Positions 6,716 to 13,126 of a DNA stretch of 14,285 bases are shown here, piece by piece. The translations under genes were made by a program, and so were the position numbers. The notes below the pieces were generated by a model that searched no databases, was not told the DNA's origin, and saw only the letters and a list, made by a program, of their open reading frames with translations. The first letter of the stretch is position 1. Each line of letters starts with the position of its first letter. Origin of the DNA: an uncultured Bacillota bacterium (GTDB lineage Bacteria > Bacillota > Clostridia > Christensenellales > QAND01); NCBI GenBank assembly GCA_905208455.1, contig CAJLPK010000041.1, forward strand, positions 1-14,285, read 5' to 3'.

Positions 6716-7267
6716 TTAGACAGCTACGGTAAGCTGCCAAATAGAAGCTCCCTTTGCATGGCAGCGTGCATAAACATCGGCGCACTTTTTATACTTGGCA
6801 AACAGCGCCAGCGCCGCCTGCTCATCGCCATACACCTGCCAGTATCCGCTGAGCTTGCTGTGCCTGCCGGCATCGTGCAGAAAGCCCAGCACATCACAGG
6901 GCGGATAGCCCAAAAACAAGCCGATTTCGTGCGGGAACTGCGCGGACTGCGCAAGGCGGCGCTTTAAGCGCATCAGGCAGCTTTGCACCGACGTGCTGCG
7001 GTACCCGCAGGCGCGCAATATGCCGCGGCTGTCCTGTGCGGATAGGTCTTGCTGCAAGCGGTGCGGCCGGCAGACATATACCATCGCCCGCCCGCAGGAT
7101 ACCCCCAGCAGCCATACGCATACGCCCTTTTTGCACAGCTTTGTATGCACTGCCGCCACCTGCTCCCTCAGCGCATGATAGGAGACATAGCGCACGGTAA
7201 ACAGGTTCGCGGTTTTCAGCCCGGCCAGCGTTGGCGCCGCATGGCGGGCCAGCAGCGCCTCAAGCAT
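6716..7267 (-). CDS. DUF3793 family protein
   Basis: A 183-residue protein matching what I know of the clostridial DUF3793 family. It has an N-terminal 'H-APTL-GLK-ANLF' segment (residues 9-23), a central FPHEIGLFLGYP motif (111-122) and a late GYWQVYGDEQAALALFAKY block (141-159). The function is unknown. There are no membrane segments or signal peptide, and Cys residues are frequent (for example 45, 50, 58, 66, 87, 97, 124, 162, 169), some of which might bind metal. The ATG at 7265-7267 overlaps the stop of the upstream DUF2325 gene by 8 bp, with only a weak ribosome-binding site, so translation is probably coupled. A flavodoxin gene follows. The pairing with flavodoxin and a DtxR-type regulator suggests a role in iron or redox physiology, but this is guilt by association only. 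Confidence 0.82.
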   Translation of the reverse strand: MLEALLARHAAPTLAGLKTANLFTVRYVSYHALREQVAAVHTKLCKKGVCVWLLGVSCGRAMVYVCRPHRLQQDLSAQDSRGILRACGYRSTSVQSCLMRLKRRLAQSAQFPHEIGLFLGYPPCDVLGFLHDAGRHSKLSGYWQVYGDEQAALALFAKYKKCADVYARCHAKGASIWQLTVAV

Positions 7268-7556
7268 TTTGCGCCTGCCCTACATGGTCTTGCAGCAGGC
7301 GATGCAGCGCCGCGCTGGAGGCGGAATGAGTCCTCGCTACGGGGATGCGGTTCTTTTTCGCCTCGCCCACAGCGGAAATGACCATCTTATGCGACACGGT
7401 ATTGGTGAAGAGGATCAGCAGATCCGGCACGCCCATTTTGCGCTTCAACGAACCGCTTTCCTTGCAAAACACCTTGGCCTTGCAGCCATAACATCGGCAA
7501 ATCTCTTCATATTGGGCGGCCATACGCTCATTGCCGCCCACGATGACTACACTCAC
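7260..7556 (-). CDS. DUF2325 domain protein
   Basis: A 98-residue single-domain protein. It shows the DUF2325 pattern: an N-terminal Rossmann-like strand and glycine loop SVVIVGGNERM (2-12), then YEEICRCYGCKAKVF (16-30), then PDLLILFTNTVSHKM (44-58), and RTHSASSAAL near 75-84. The fold is nucleotide-binding-like, but the biochemical function is not established. The GTG start (7554-7556) lies behind a GAGGTG site. The gene is first in the operon, downstream of a strong promoter and a leader of about 107 nt that holds two palindromic boxes and a hairpin. The Cys-rich stretch at 20-31 is notable but not diagnostic. It could be a sensor or a small adaptor for DUF3793; that is speculation. Confidence 0.82.
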   Translation of the reverse strand: MSVVIVGGNERMAAQYEEICRCYGCKAKVFCKESGSLKRKMGVPDLLILFTNTVSHKMVISAVGEAKKNRIPVARTHSASSAALHRLLQDHVGQAQNA

Positions 7557-7577
7557 GATGCACCTCGCTCAACAATC

Positions 7578-7599
7578 TTTTGGTTAGTATATACTAACT
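7578..7599. promoter_or_regulatory. Palindromic operator-like box 1
   Basis: The core GTTAGTATATACTAAC (7583-7598) is a perfect 16-nt palindrome. Including the flanking TTTTG side and one base beyond, the 22-nt segment matches box 2 (7642-7663) at 20 of 22 positions in the same orientation. It lies in the leader of the DUF2325 operon, about 65 nt downstream of the predicted start. The half-site GGTTAG is the one found in DtxR/IdeR operators, although the spacing between half-sites is larger here. Confidence 0.72.
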
Positions 7600-7615
7600 A
7601 TGGTGGAAAAAAGGA

Positions 7616-7630
7616 ACGGGCACAGCCCGT
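7616..7630 (-). other. Leader hairpin with T-run (possible attenuator)
   Basis: On the minus strand, ACGGGC and GCCCGT pair around a 3-nt loop, followed by TCC and then six T residues. It lies between the two palindromic boxes, inside the leader of the DUF2325 operon. The stem is short (6 bp), so it may be a weak terminator or only a leader structure. Confidence 0.4.
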
Positions 7631-7641
7631 ATGGAATCATT

Positions 7642-7663
7642 TTTTGGTTAGTGTTTACTAACT
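7642..7663. promoter_or_regulatory. Palindromic operator-like box 2
   Basis: The core GTTAGTGTTTACTAAC (7647-7662) is a near-perfect palindrome. It sits 7 bp past the -10 of the DUF2325 operon promoter, so it covers the expected transcription start, an ideal position for a repressor. It is a near-identical copy of box 1, 64 bp away (about six helical turns). Confidence 0.75.
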
Positions 7664-7669
7664 GCTGAT

Positions 7670-7698
7670 AGAATATCACAGGTTTCGGATACTGTCAA
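7670..7698 (-). promoter_or_regulatory. Promoter for the DUF2325-DUF3793-flavodoxin operon
   Basis: On the minus strand, a perfect TTGACA (plus-strand 7693-7698), a 17-bp spacer and TATTCT (7670-7675). The start is expected near 7663, at the edge of palindromic box 2. A strong promoter with an operator at +1 suggests a normally repressed operon. Confidence 0.85.
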
Positions 7699-7706
7699 TG
7701 GTTTCC

Positions 7707-7734
7707 AAAAAATATTTATAGGGGATGTTCCCCT
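7707..7734 (-). terminator. Probable weak terminator of yqfCD
   Basis: Reading leftward, AGGGGA and TCCCCT (plus-strand 7720-7734) form a hairpin with a 3-nt loop, followed by an A/T-rich stretch ending in six T residues. It lies about 75 bp after the yqfD stop and just before the next operon's -35. The T-run starts 7 nt after the stem, so it is not ideal. Confidence 0.5.
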
Positions 7735-7807
7735 CTTCCCGTCCTGCCGTGCCTTGTATGCACAGCAGCCTTCCTGCCCCGGGGGCGGTACGGCCCGCCC
7801 TGCTGCC

Positions 7808-9013
7808 CTACGTGCCGGCCGGTGTCTGCGAGGGCACAGGGGCCAGCGCGCCCGGCTCGCCAATCTGCCGCTCTACCTGCAGGATGGCATATACCGTCAT
7901 CTGAGATCCATCCTCATTGAGGTTGGTCTGCAGGACGACATTGTTCGCCTGTTCCCCTTCGGATAGCTGGGCCTCGGCATTTTTTGCGGCGATTTCGGCG
8001 GCGGCCTGCTCCGCCTCGGCAAAGGCGCGCGGGGCGGTCTGCACCGCGACCGGCTGCCAGCGCTGCGTGATGACCCGCGCAGGCAGATACAGCCCGCTGA
8101 GCTGCGTTACCCGGGTTTCCAGCAGCATGGCGTCCCCCTCCGCAGGCGCACTTTCCAGCGGCACCTGCCAGCCAGCCAACTGCAAAACGCGGGTGGTGTA
8201 GGCGTCGCCCTGCGGGACGGGCTCTTCTGTGACCATAGGAACGGTATGGCTGCCCGTGATATTGACGGTGGCCATGACTTCGCCGCGGGCCTGTACGGCA
8301 CGGTTCTCCCCTTCCTCACGGATGATATTGCCGGAGATGAGCACATCGCCCTTTTTCACCGTTTGCCCGGCCTGCACCTTGGCAACGCCCTCCAGCGCGG
8401 TCACGGAAAGGATGACGCCGTCCTCCTTGGCGACAATATCGCACGGCTCGCCGGGGGTAAACAGCTCGGGGGCAGGCACGGCAGGGATGACCTCCAGCTC
8501 CAGCGTCGTGCCGGTACGGTTGGCGACCAGGCCGGCGGCATCCGGCATTTGCAAAATCAACTGACGCTCTATTTCTTTGAGCTCCAGGGTATGCCACCAT
8601 GTGCCCGGGCCGTAGCCGTTGTCGTCGATGAGCTGGCGGATCTCCTGGATGCGCTGCGGGTCGTCCACGCCCTTGATCTCTACCCGCCAAACAAACTGTA
8701 CGGAAACCAGGCTGCCCACCACCAGCAGCGCCAGGCCGGCCATGAGGACGCGGCGCTGGAGCAAGTGATGCACAAAGCCGGGCAAGCCATGCTCACTGCG
8801 CCAGGCCGCCTGGCAGGATAGCTCTGCCGCGGCTTTTCTGCACAAGCGCTTTTGCTGCATGGGCACGCGGCAGGTGATGGTCAGCCGGTCTACCCGGCGG
8901 ATATGCCAGAGCGTGACGCCTGCGCGTTCCAACTGGGTCAGGGCGCGTTCCAGGCCCATGCCTTTGAGCTCCACCTCGCCATAGCCGAGGAAAAGCTGCC
9001 AAAGATTACGCAT
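7808..9013 (-). CDS. yqfD: Sporulation protein YqfD
   Basis: A 401-residue protein with the YqfD family layout. There is a conserved N-terminus MRNLWQLFLGYGEVELKGMG, a basic cytoplasmic domain (to about 85), one membrane segment (about 89-109), and a long extracytoplasmic beta-rich region with 'YGPGTWWHTLELKEIERQL' near 133-151. Glycine-rich 'VAKVQAGQTVKKGDVLISG' follows at about 223-241. The C-terminal tail is Ala/Glu- and Pro-rich. YqfD is needed for sporulation in Bacillus (sigma-E regulon), but its molecular role is unknown. The start is the ATG at 9011-9013, preceded by AAGGAGGGG; a start 9 codons upstream is possible but has no such site. It overlaps the end of yqfC by 8 bp. In Bacillus, phoH follows directly; here a 2.6-kb block intervenes. 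Confidence 0.93.
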   Translation of the reverse strand: MRNLWQLFLGYGEVELKGMGLERALTQLERAGVTLWHIRRVDRLTITCRVPMQQKRLCRKAAAELSCQAAWRSEHGLPGFVHHLLQRRVLMAGLALLVVGSLVSVQFVWRVEIKGVDDPQRIQEIRQLIDDNGYGPGTWWHTLELKEIERQLILQMPDAAGLVANRTGTTLELEVIPAVPAPELFTPGEPCDIVAKEDGVILSVTALEGVAKVQAGQTVKKGDVLISGNIIREEGENRAVQARGEVMATVNITGSHTVPMVTEEPVPQGDAYTTRVLQLAGWQVPLESAPAEGDAMLLETRVTQLSGLYLPARVITQRWQPVAVQTAPRAFAEAEQAAAEIAAKNAEAQLSEGEQANNVVLQTNLNEDGSQMTVYAILQVERQIGEPGALAPVPSQTPAGT

Positions 9014-9305
9014 CGGGCTGTTCCCCTCCTTCCAGCGCAATGGCCAGGACGCGTCCGCCGATGCGCACGGCGCCGCTGGCCATACAGTCTAATGTCAGGC
9101 GTGTGCCGGTGATGGTCAAAAGCCCCTCTCCGGTTTGAAATTGGATGCGCTTTGTCGTATAGGCAAGCAGGCCGCCGTGGTTTTCCACAAACACCGGGCC
9201 GCTGCCCACCAGCGTTACGCGGGGCTGTCCGACCCGAAGCTCTATGGGCAGATCCATCCAATGCGGTTTTCGGTTTGGTTTGGCTTGCTTTTTGGTACGT
9301 GCCAC
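9006..9305 (-). CDS. yqfC: Sporulation protein YqfC
   Basis: A 99-residue protein with the YqfC family pattern: a short basic N-terminus, MDLPIELRVGQPRVTLVG at about 17-34, VENHGGLLAYT at 40-50, then RIQFQTGEGLLTITGTRL at 53-70 and a C-terminal 'V-I-G-V' strand region. Its function is unknown; in Bacillus it is co-transcribed with yqfD under sigma-E. The start is the GTG at 9303-9305, placed 9 nt behind GGAGG. The frame continues upstream to 9413, but the extra residues come from repeat sequence and are not family-like. The 3' end overlaps yqfD by 8 bp, so translation is coupled. No clear sigma-E promoter was recognised upstream, where a pair of hairpin repeats lies. Confidence 0.9.
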   Translation of the reverse strand: MARTKKQAKPNRKPHWMDLPIELRVGQPRVTLVGSGPVFVENHGGLLAYTTKRIQFQTGEGLLTITGTRLTLDCMASGAVRIGGRVLAIALEGGEQPDA

Positions 9306-9356
9306 CCGGCACCACCTCCCCTTTGAGGGCATGAACCAAGGCGGCATTTCATACCT

Positions 9357-9492
9357 GGCGGCGCAGTCGCCGCAGGCGTTTCCGGCCAAGGCTTTGGGGC
9401 AAAGTCGCACCACGGCGCCCCGGGGATGGGCCGGGGGGCTGTTCTTCCCATATTTTGCTATGGCGGCGAAGCCGCCGCAGGCTTTTCCGGCC
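9357..9492. repeat. Pair of 31-nt hairpin-forming direct repeats upstream of yqfC
   Basis: The copies at 9357-9387 and 9462-9492 match at 28 of 31 positions, offset 105 bp. Both have a GGCGGCG...CCGC inverted core and the shared end TTTCCGGCC or TTTTCCGGCC. In the second copy the core GGCGGC-GAA-GCCGCC is a perfect hairpin; the first keeps a shorter stem. The flanks also show weak similarity. They look like copies of an interspersed REP-like element. Confidence 0.65.
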
Positions 9493-9585
9493 GGGGGCTG
9501 GCGCGGGGCCTATCGTCGTGGCGCGGGGGCGTCCTTGGCCCTGCCGCCCGGCGTTTGGCGGGGGCGGCGTTTTTTGCAGGCAAAC

Positions 9586-9613
9586 AAAAAAGGCCCCAAA
9601 GGGGGCCTTTTTT
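9586..9613 (-). terminator. Strong terminator of enolase
   Basis: A 12-bp perfect stem, AAAAAAGGCCCC (9586-9597) and GGGGCCTTTTTT (9602-9613), with a 4-nt loop. It lies 17 bp after the enolase stop. Its symmetry means it could also stop rightward transcription. Confidence 0.93.
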
Positions 9614-9630
9614 CAGCCAAAAGCTTCGGC

Positions 9631-10929
9631 TTAGTGCTTGTAGATGTTGTAGAACGCGGATTTGCCCGGGAACACAGCCACATCGCCCAGCTCTTCCTCG
9701 ATGCGGATCAGCTGGTTGTACTTGGCAATACGGTCCGTTCTGGACATAGAGCCGGTCTTGATCTGGCCTGCGTTGAACGCCACGGCGATGTCTGCGATGG
9801 TGGTGTCCTCGGTTTCGCCGGAGCGATGGGAAACAACCGCCGTGTAGCCGTGCTTTTTGGCCAGCTCCATCGCGTCGAAGGTTTCGGTCAGGGTGCCGAT
9901 CTGGTTGACCTTGATGAGGATGGCGTTGGCGGTATCCTTGTCGATGCCCTCCTGGAGGATCTCAGGATTGGTAACAAACAGGTCGTCGCCCACGAGCTGG
10001 ATCTTCTTGCCGAGGTGCTCGGTCAGCTTCTTCCAGCCGTCCCAATCGCGTTCGCCCAGGCCGTCCTCGATGGAGATGATGGGGTATTTTTCCACCAGCT
10101 CATCGAACCAGGCGATCATCTCGTCGGTGGTCTTGTTGCCCTGGCCGGATTTCTTCAATTCATACATGCCGGTTTCCGCATTGTAGAATTCGCTGGCAGC
10201 GACGTCCATCGCAATGCAGATCTCTTCGCCCGGCTTGTAGCCTGCCGCCTCAATGGCTTCCATGATGCACTTGAGCGGCGCTTCGTTGTCTTCCAGGTTA
10301 GGCGCAAAGCCGCCCTCGTCGCCCACAGCGGTGACCTGGCCTTTTTTCTTCAAAACGCTCTTCAAGGCATGGAAGGTCTCCGCGCCCATGCGGATGGCTT
10401 CCTTCACGCTCTTGGCGCCGACCGGCATGATCATGAATTCCTGGAAATCCACAGAGGAATCCGCGTGGCTGCCGCCGTTCAATACGTTCATCATCGGCAC
10501 CGGCAGAGTCTTGGCATTGATGCCGCCCAGATAGCGGTACAGCGGCAGGCCGTATACGTCCGCAGCCGCATGAGCCACAGCCAGAGAAATGCCCAGGATG
10601 GCGTTGGCGCCGTACTTGGACTTGTCCTTGGTGCCGTCCGCTTCGATCAAGGCCTTGTCAATGGCGGCCTGGCAGGTCACGTCCATGCCCTTGACGACGT
10701 CCGCCAGCACGTTGTTCACGTTGTCCACGGCCTTTTGCACGCCCTTGCCGAGGTAACGGGATTTATCGCCGTCGCGCAGCTCCAGCGCTTCGCGTTCGCC
10801 GGTGGAGGCGCCGCTGGGCACCATGGCGCGGCCGAAATAACCGCTGGCAGTGGTAACCTCTACTTCAATGGTGGGGTTGCCCCTGGAGTCTAAAATTTCT
10901 CTTGCATGTACATCCACGATCTGTGACAT
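9631..10929 (-). CDS. eno: Enolase (phosphopyruvate hydratase)
   Basis: A 432-residue cytoplasmic enzyme of standard bacterial length that converts 2-phosphoglycerate to phosphoenolpyruvate in glycolysis. The N-terminal domain carries VPSGASTGEREALELRDGD (37-55). The barrel holds the magnesium ligands Asp242, Glu288 and Asp315, the catalytic pair Glu205 (GDEGGFAP) and Lys340, the substrate loop SHRSGETEDT (367-376) and Lys391. The ATG at 10927-10929 follows AAGGAGG at an ideal distance. It is transcribed alone, with an extended -10 promoter upstream and a strong terminator downstream. In many Gram-positives eno closes a glycolytic cluster (gap-pgk-tpi-pgm-eno); here it stands alone between yqfC and acetyltransferase genes. 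The gene is intact and there is no doubt about its identity. Confidence 0.99.
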   Translation of the reverse strand: MSQIVDVHAREILDSRGNPTIEVEVTTASGYFGRAMVPSGASTGEREALELRDGDKSRYLGKGVQKAVDNVNNVLADVVKGMDVTCQAAIDKALIEADGTKDKSKYGANAILGISLAVAHAAADVYGLPLYRYLGGINAKTLPVPMMNVLNGGSHADSSVDFQEFMIMPVGAKSVKEAIRMGAETFHALKSVLKKKGQVTAVGDEGGFAPNLEDNEAPLKCIMEAIEAAGYKPGEEICIAMDVAASEFYNAETGMYELKKSGQGNKTTDEMIAWFDELVEKYPIISIEDGLGERDWDGWKKLTEHLGKKIQLVGDDLFVTNPEILQEGIDKDTANAILIKVNQIGTLTETFDAMELAKKHGYTAVVSHRSGETEDTTIADIAVAFNAGQIKTGSMSRTDRIAKYNQLIRIEEELGDVAVFPGKSAFYNIYKH

Positions 10930-10973
10930 ATGAAAAGTCCTCCTTATTTAATGTCTCAATTTTACCAATGTAA

Positions 10974-10982
10974 AGTATACCA
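10974..10982 (-). promoter_or_regulatory. Extended -10 promoter for eno
   Basis: On the minus strand, TGG directly precedes TATACT (plus-strand 10974-10979), an extended -10 element. No good -35 is present at 16-18 bp. It lies about 45 bp before the start codon. Confidence 0.55.
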
Positions 10983-11083
10983 CATATTGCAAAAAAGAAA
11001 AGTTACAAAGCATAGAAAAATCGCAAAAATTCCTGAAAAAGCCGGCTCAGCGGGCGTTGCCCGGTCCGCACCCGGCGGTTTTG

Positions 11084-11092
11084 TGCTATGAT
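11084..11092 (+). promoter_or_regulatory. Extended -10 promoter for the GNAT gene pair
   Basis: TGC followed by TATGAT (11087-11092) forms an extended -10. No -35 is recognised. It is about 75 bp before the first acetyltransferase start and divergent from the eno promoter. Confidence 0.5.
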
Positions 11093-11168
11093 AGTATTCC
11101 CAAATCCGTCTTTTGGGCCAGGTCTGGGCCAAAGCGGCGGAAAAAACAGGAGGGCGGAGGCGCTTACT

Positions 11169-11813
11169 ATGCACAAAACACCTTGTATCCGGACAGAGCA
11201 ACCGGCCGACTACCAGCAGGTGGAGGCTCTGACGCGGGCGGCCTTTTACAATCTCTATATCCCGGGCTGTGTAGAGCATTATCTGGTGCACATCATGCGC
11301 GGGCATGCGGATTTTATCCCAGAGCTCGCCTTTGTTTTGGAGCTGGACGGCCGCATCATCGGCAATATCATGTATACCCGTGCCACGCTGGCCGGGCAGG
11401 ACGGCTGCCAAAAACGCATTGTCACCTTTGGGCCGGTCTGCATTGCGCCGGCATATCAGCGGCAGGGGCACGGCGCCCGGCTGATCCGCCACTCGCTCCG
11501 GCAGGCGCGGGCCCTGGGCTATGAGGCGGCGGTGATCTTTGGCAGCCCCGCCAACTATGTGGGGCTTGGGTTCAAAAGCTGCAAAAAATACAACGTATGC
11601 ACCGAGGACGGGCGGTTCCCCGCCGCGATGCTGGTCTATGAGCTGGCGCCCTGTGCGCTGGGCGGGCAGGCCTGGGTATACCGCGGCAGCCCCGTGATGG
11701 AGATTTCGGAGGAGGACGCGCAGCGGTACGACGATGCCCTGCCCCCGATGGAGAAAAAGCACATGCCCAGCCAGGAGGAATTTTATATCCTGAGCCAGGC
11801 AACTCTGGATTGA
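11169..11813 (+). CDS. GNAT family N-acetyltransferase (YhbS-like)
   Basis: A 214-residue protein of the GNAT superfamily, which transfers acetyl from acetyl-CoA to an amine; the substrate is unknown. The acetyl-CoA-binding motif A is clear: FGPVCIAPAYQRQGHGARLI at 88-107, with the Q/R-x-x-G-x-G/A pyrophosphate loop (RQGHGA). Motif B, VIFGSPANYVGLGFK at about 122-136, matches the YhbS-type (COG3153) subgroup, where 'GDP-YY-RFGF' is common. The ATG at 11169 is chosen because GGAGG lies 8 nt upstream; the frame extends to 11088 but without a ribosome-binding site. It is divergent from eno and followed 46 bp later by a second, unrelated GNAT gene, probably co-transcribed. The C-terminal tail of about 45 residues beyond the GNAT fold is acidic and not recognised. 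Confidence 0.88.
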   Translation: MHKTPCIRTEQPADYQQVEALTRAAFYNLYIPGCVEHYLVHIMRGHADFIPELAFVLELDGRIIGNIMYTRATLAGQDGCQKRIVTFGPVCIAPAYQRQGHGARLIRHSLRQARALGYEAAVIFGSPANYVGLGFKSCKKYNVCTEDGRFPAAMLVYELAPCALGGQAWVYRGSPVMEISEEDAQRYDDALPPMEKKHMPSQEEFYILSQATLD

Positions 11814-11859
11814 GATGCGCGGGCGTTCGCCGCGCAGCCAAATAGGAGGAGAATACGCT

Positions 11860-12384
11860 ATGCCGATACGCATACAAACGGACAGATTGCTGCTGCGGGA
11901 GATGACGCAGGCGGATTTCCCGGCGCTGTGCCAAATGCTGTACGACCCGGTCGTGATGAAGGCCTATGAAGGCGCGTTTACCCAAGCGGAGGCGCAGGAT
12001 TGGCTGGACCGCCAGCTTGCGCGTTACCGGCAATACGGGCTGGGGCTTTGGGCCGTCGTGCTGCGCGAAACCGGGCAGATGATCGGCCAGTGCGGGCTGA
12101 CCTGGCAGGAGGCGGACGGCCGTACCGTGCTGGAGGTCGGCTACCTATTCAGCCGGGCCTACTGGCGCCAGGGCTATGCGACCGAGGCGGCCCGTGCATG
12201 CCGTGATTATGCCTTTGATACGCTGGGCGCTGAAACGGTCTATTCCATCATCCGCGATACCAATGCCGCCAGCCGCGCCGTGGCCCTGCGCAACGGCATG
12301 CACCGTGTCGGCGGCTTTGTAAAGCACTACCGCGGCGTGGAAATGCCGCATGATATTTTTGCGGTACATGTTTCGGAGCGCTGA
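11860..12384 (+). CDS. GNAT family N-acetyltransferase (RimJ/RimL-like)
   Basis: A 174-residue protein of the Acetyltransf_3 (RimJ/RimL) type. It opens with the standard IQTDRLLLREMTQADFPAL (5-23). The acetyl-CoA loop WRQGYATEA is at 102-110 and the C-terminal SIIRDTNAASRAVALRNGM at 129-147, which are hallmarks of this subfamily. Some relatives acetylate the N-terminus of ribosomal proteins, but most have unknown small-molecule or peptide substrates, so no gene name is given. The ATG at 11860 follows an AGGAGGAG site; an in-frame ATG 15 codons upstream has none. It is second in a likely two-gene transcript. No terminator is seen directly after it; the next strong one is at 13081-13115. Confidence 0.9.
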   Translation: MPIRIQTDRLLLREMTQADFPALCQMLYDPVVMKAYEGAFTQAEAQDWLDRQLARYRQYGLGLWAVVLRETGQMIGQCGLTWQEADGRTVLEVGYLFSRAYWRQGYATEAARACRDYAFDTLGAETVYSIIRDTNAASRAVALRNGMHRVGGFVKHYRGVEMPHDIFAVHVSER

Positions 12385-13080
12385 GGCCGGGGCGCAGAAG
12401 CTGCCCCAGGCAGCAAAGGGCGCAGGAGTAAAGCGTGAGCGTTGGCTCTCTCTGCCTGCGCAGGCGGGGGTCGCGCCCGATGGCCGGGAAGAACACGGAA
12501 GGCCTTTCCCTGAGGCCCCCCAGGAGGACGGCCCTTTGCGGCAGACGCTGGCAGCCGAAAGCCCTCCGGCAGGAGGCGCGCGCCGGGCTGCATCTCAAAA
12601 GGGCCTCCAGGGCCAAAAACCGTCGCTTTGATAGAGCAGGCCAAAAGAGCTTCTGGCCTGCCGGGGGCAGGGCATAACGCCCCCGTCCGTTTGATGGGGC
12701 CCATGGAAACGGCAAGGGAACAAATCGGATTTTTGAGAAAGAGCCGCAGCGGCCGGGGCTGTACGTCTCGCTGCGCACGCAGCTTTGGCAGGCGCAGCCT
12801 GTAATGGGCATCCGCGTCCGTAAAACACAGACTCATTGCTCACCCCGCAAGCCTTTACCATGGGCTCTCTGCCCCTGTACAGGGGCAAGGGAGGGCTCCA
12901 GGCATATCCTTGTCCTTCGGCCTTGGCTATGAAAAACATCCTCTTTGCATCGTACAGGCCGCAGGGCCCTCTACGGCTGCCGGACGCACCATGGCTCTCT
13001 GCTGAAGAGCTTGATGAGGCTTTGCCGGGCGGGCCGGTGCGTATGCGTTTTCCCGGGCGAAGCAACGCTCGTTTTTCGTT
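12385..13080. other. Gene-free region rich in palindromes
   Basis: About 700 bp without a credible gene. Long frames are open on the minus strand, but their translations are Pro/Arg/Ala/Gly-rich, resemble no family known to me and lack ribosome-binding sites. Visible structure includes a perfect 12-nt palindrome GCCTGCGCAGGC (12454-12465), an inverted repeat CGGGGGC/GCCCCCG (12662-12685), and a perfect 18-nt palindrome TGCCCCTGTACAGGGGCA (12870-12887). The word GGCTCTCT followed by GC or CTGC recurs near 12444, 12863 and 12992. It may be composed of decayed interspersed repeats. Confidence 0.55.
12870..12887. repeat. Perfect 18-nt palindrome
   Basis: TGCCCCTGTACAGGGGCA equals its own reverse complement. 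It is preceded by GGCTCTC and followed by AGGGAGGG. A shorter palindrome in similar surroundings lies at 12454-12465. Confidence 0.7.
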
Positions 13081-13115
13081 AAAAAAAAGCAGAGGGATCT
13101 TCCCTCTGCTTTTTT
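13081..13115 (-). terminator. Bidirectional terminator downstream of the surface protein gene
   Basis: GCAGAGGGA (13089-13097) and TCCCTCTGC (13101-13109) form a 9-bp stem with a 3-nt loop. Eight A residues lie on the left and six T residues on the right. It lies 12 bp after the stop of the minus-strand surface protein gene and can also end rightward transcripts. Confidence 0.92.
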
Positions 13116-13126
13116 ATGCGCCTTGT

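Noticed and set aside
9244..10893. A 549-codon plus-strand open frame
   Set aside because: It is almost entirely antisense to enolase, which is certain on the minus strand. The translation is a codon-bias shadow with no family features.
12248..12836. Minus-strand open frames of 169-187 codons downstream of the acetyltransferases
   Set aside because: The translations are Pro/Arg/Gly/Ala-rich without any domain pattern and overlap the end of the RimJ/RimL-like gene. There are no ribosome-binding sites.
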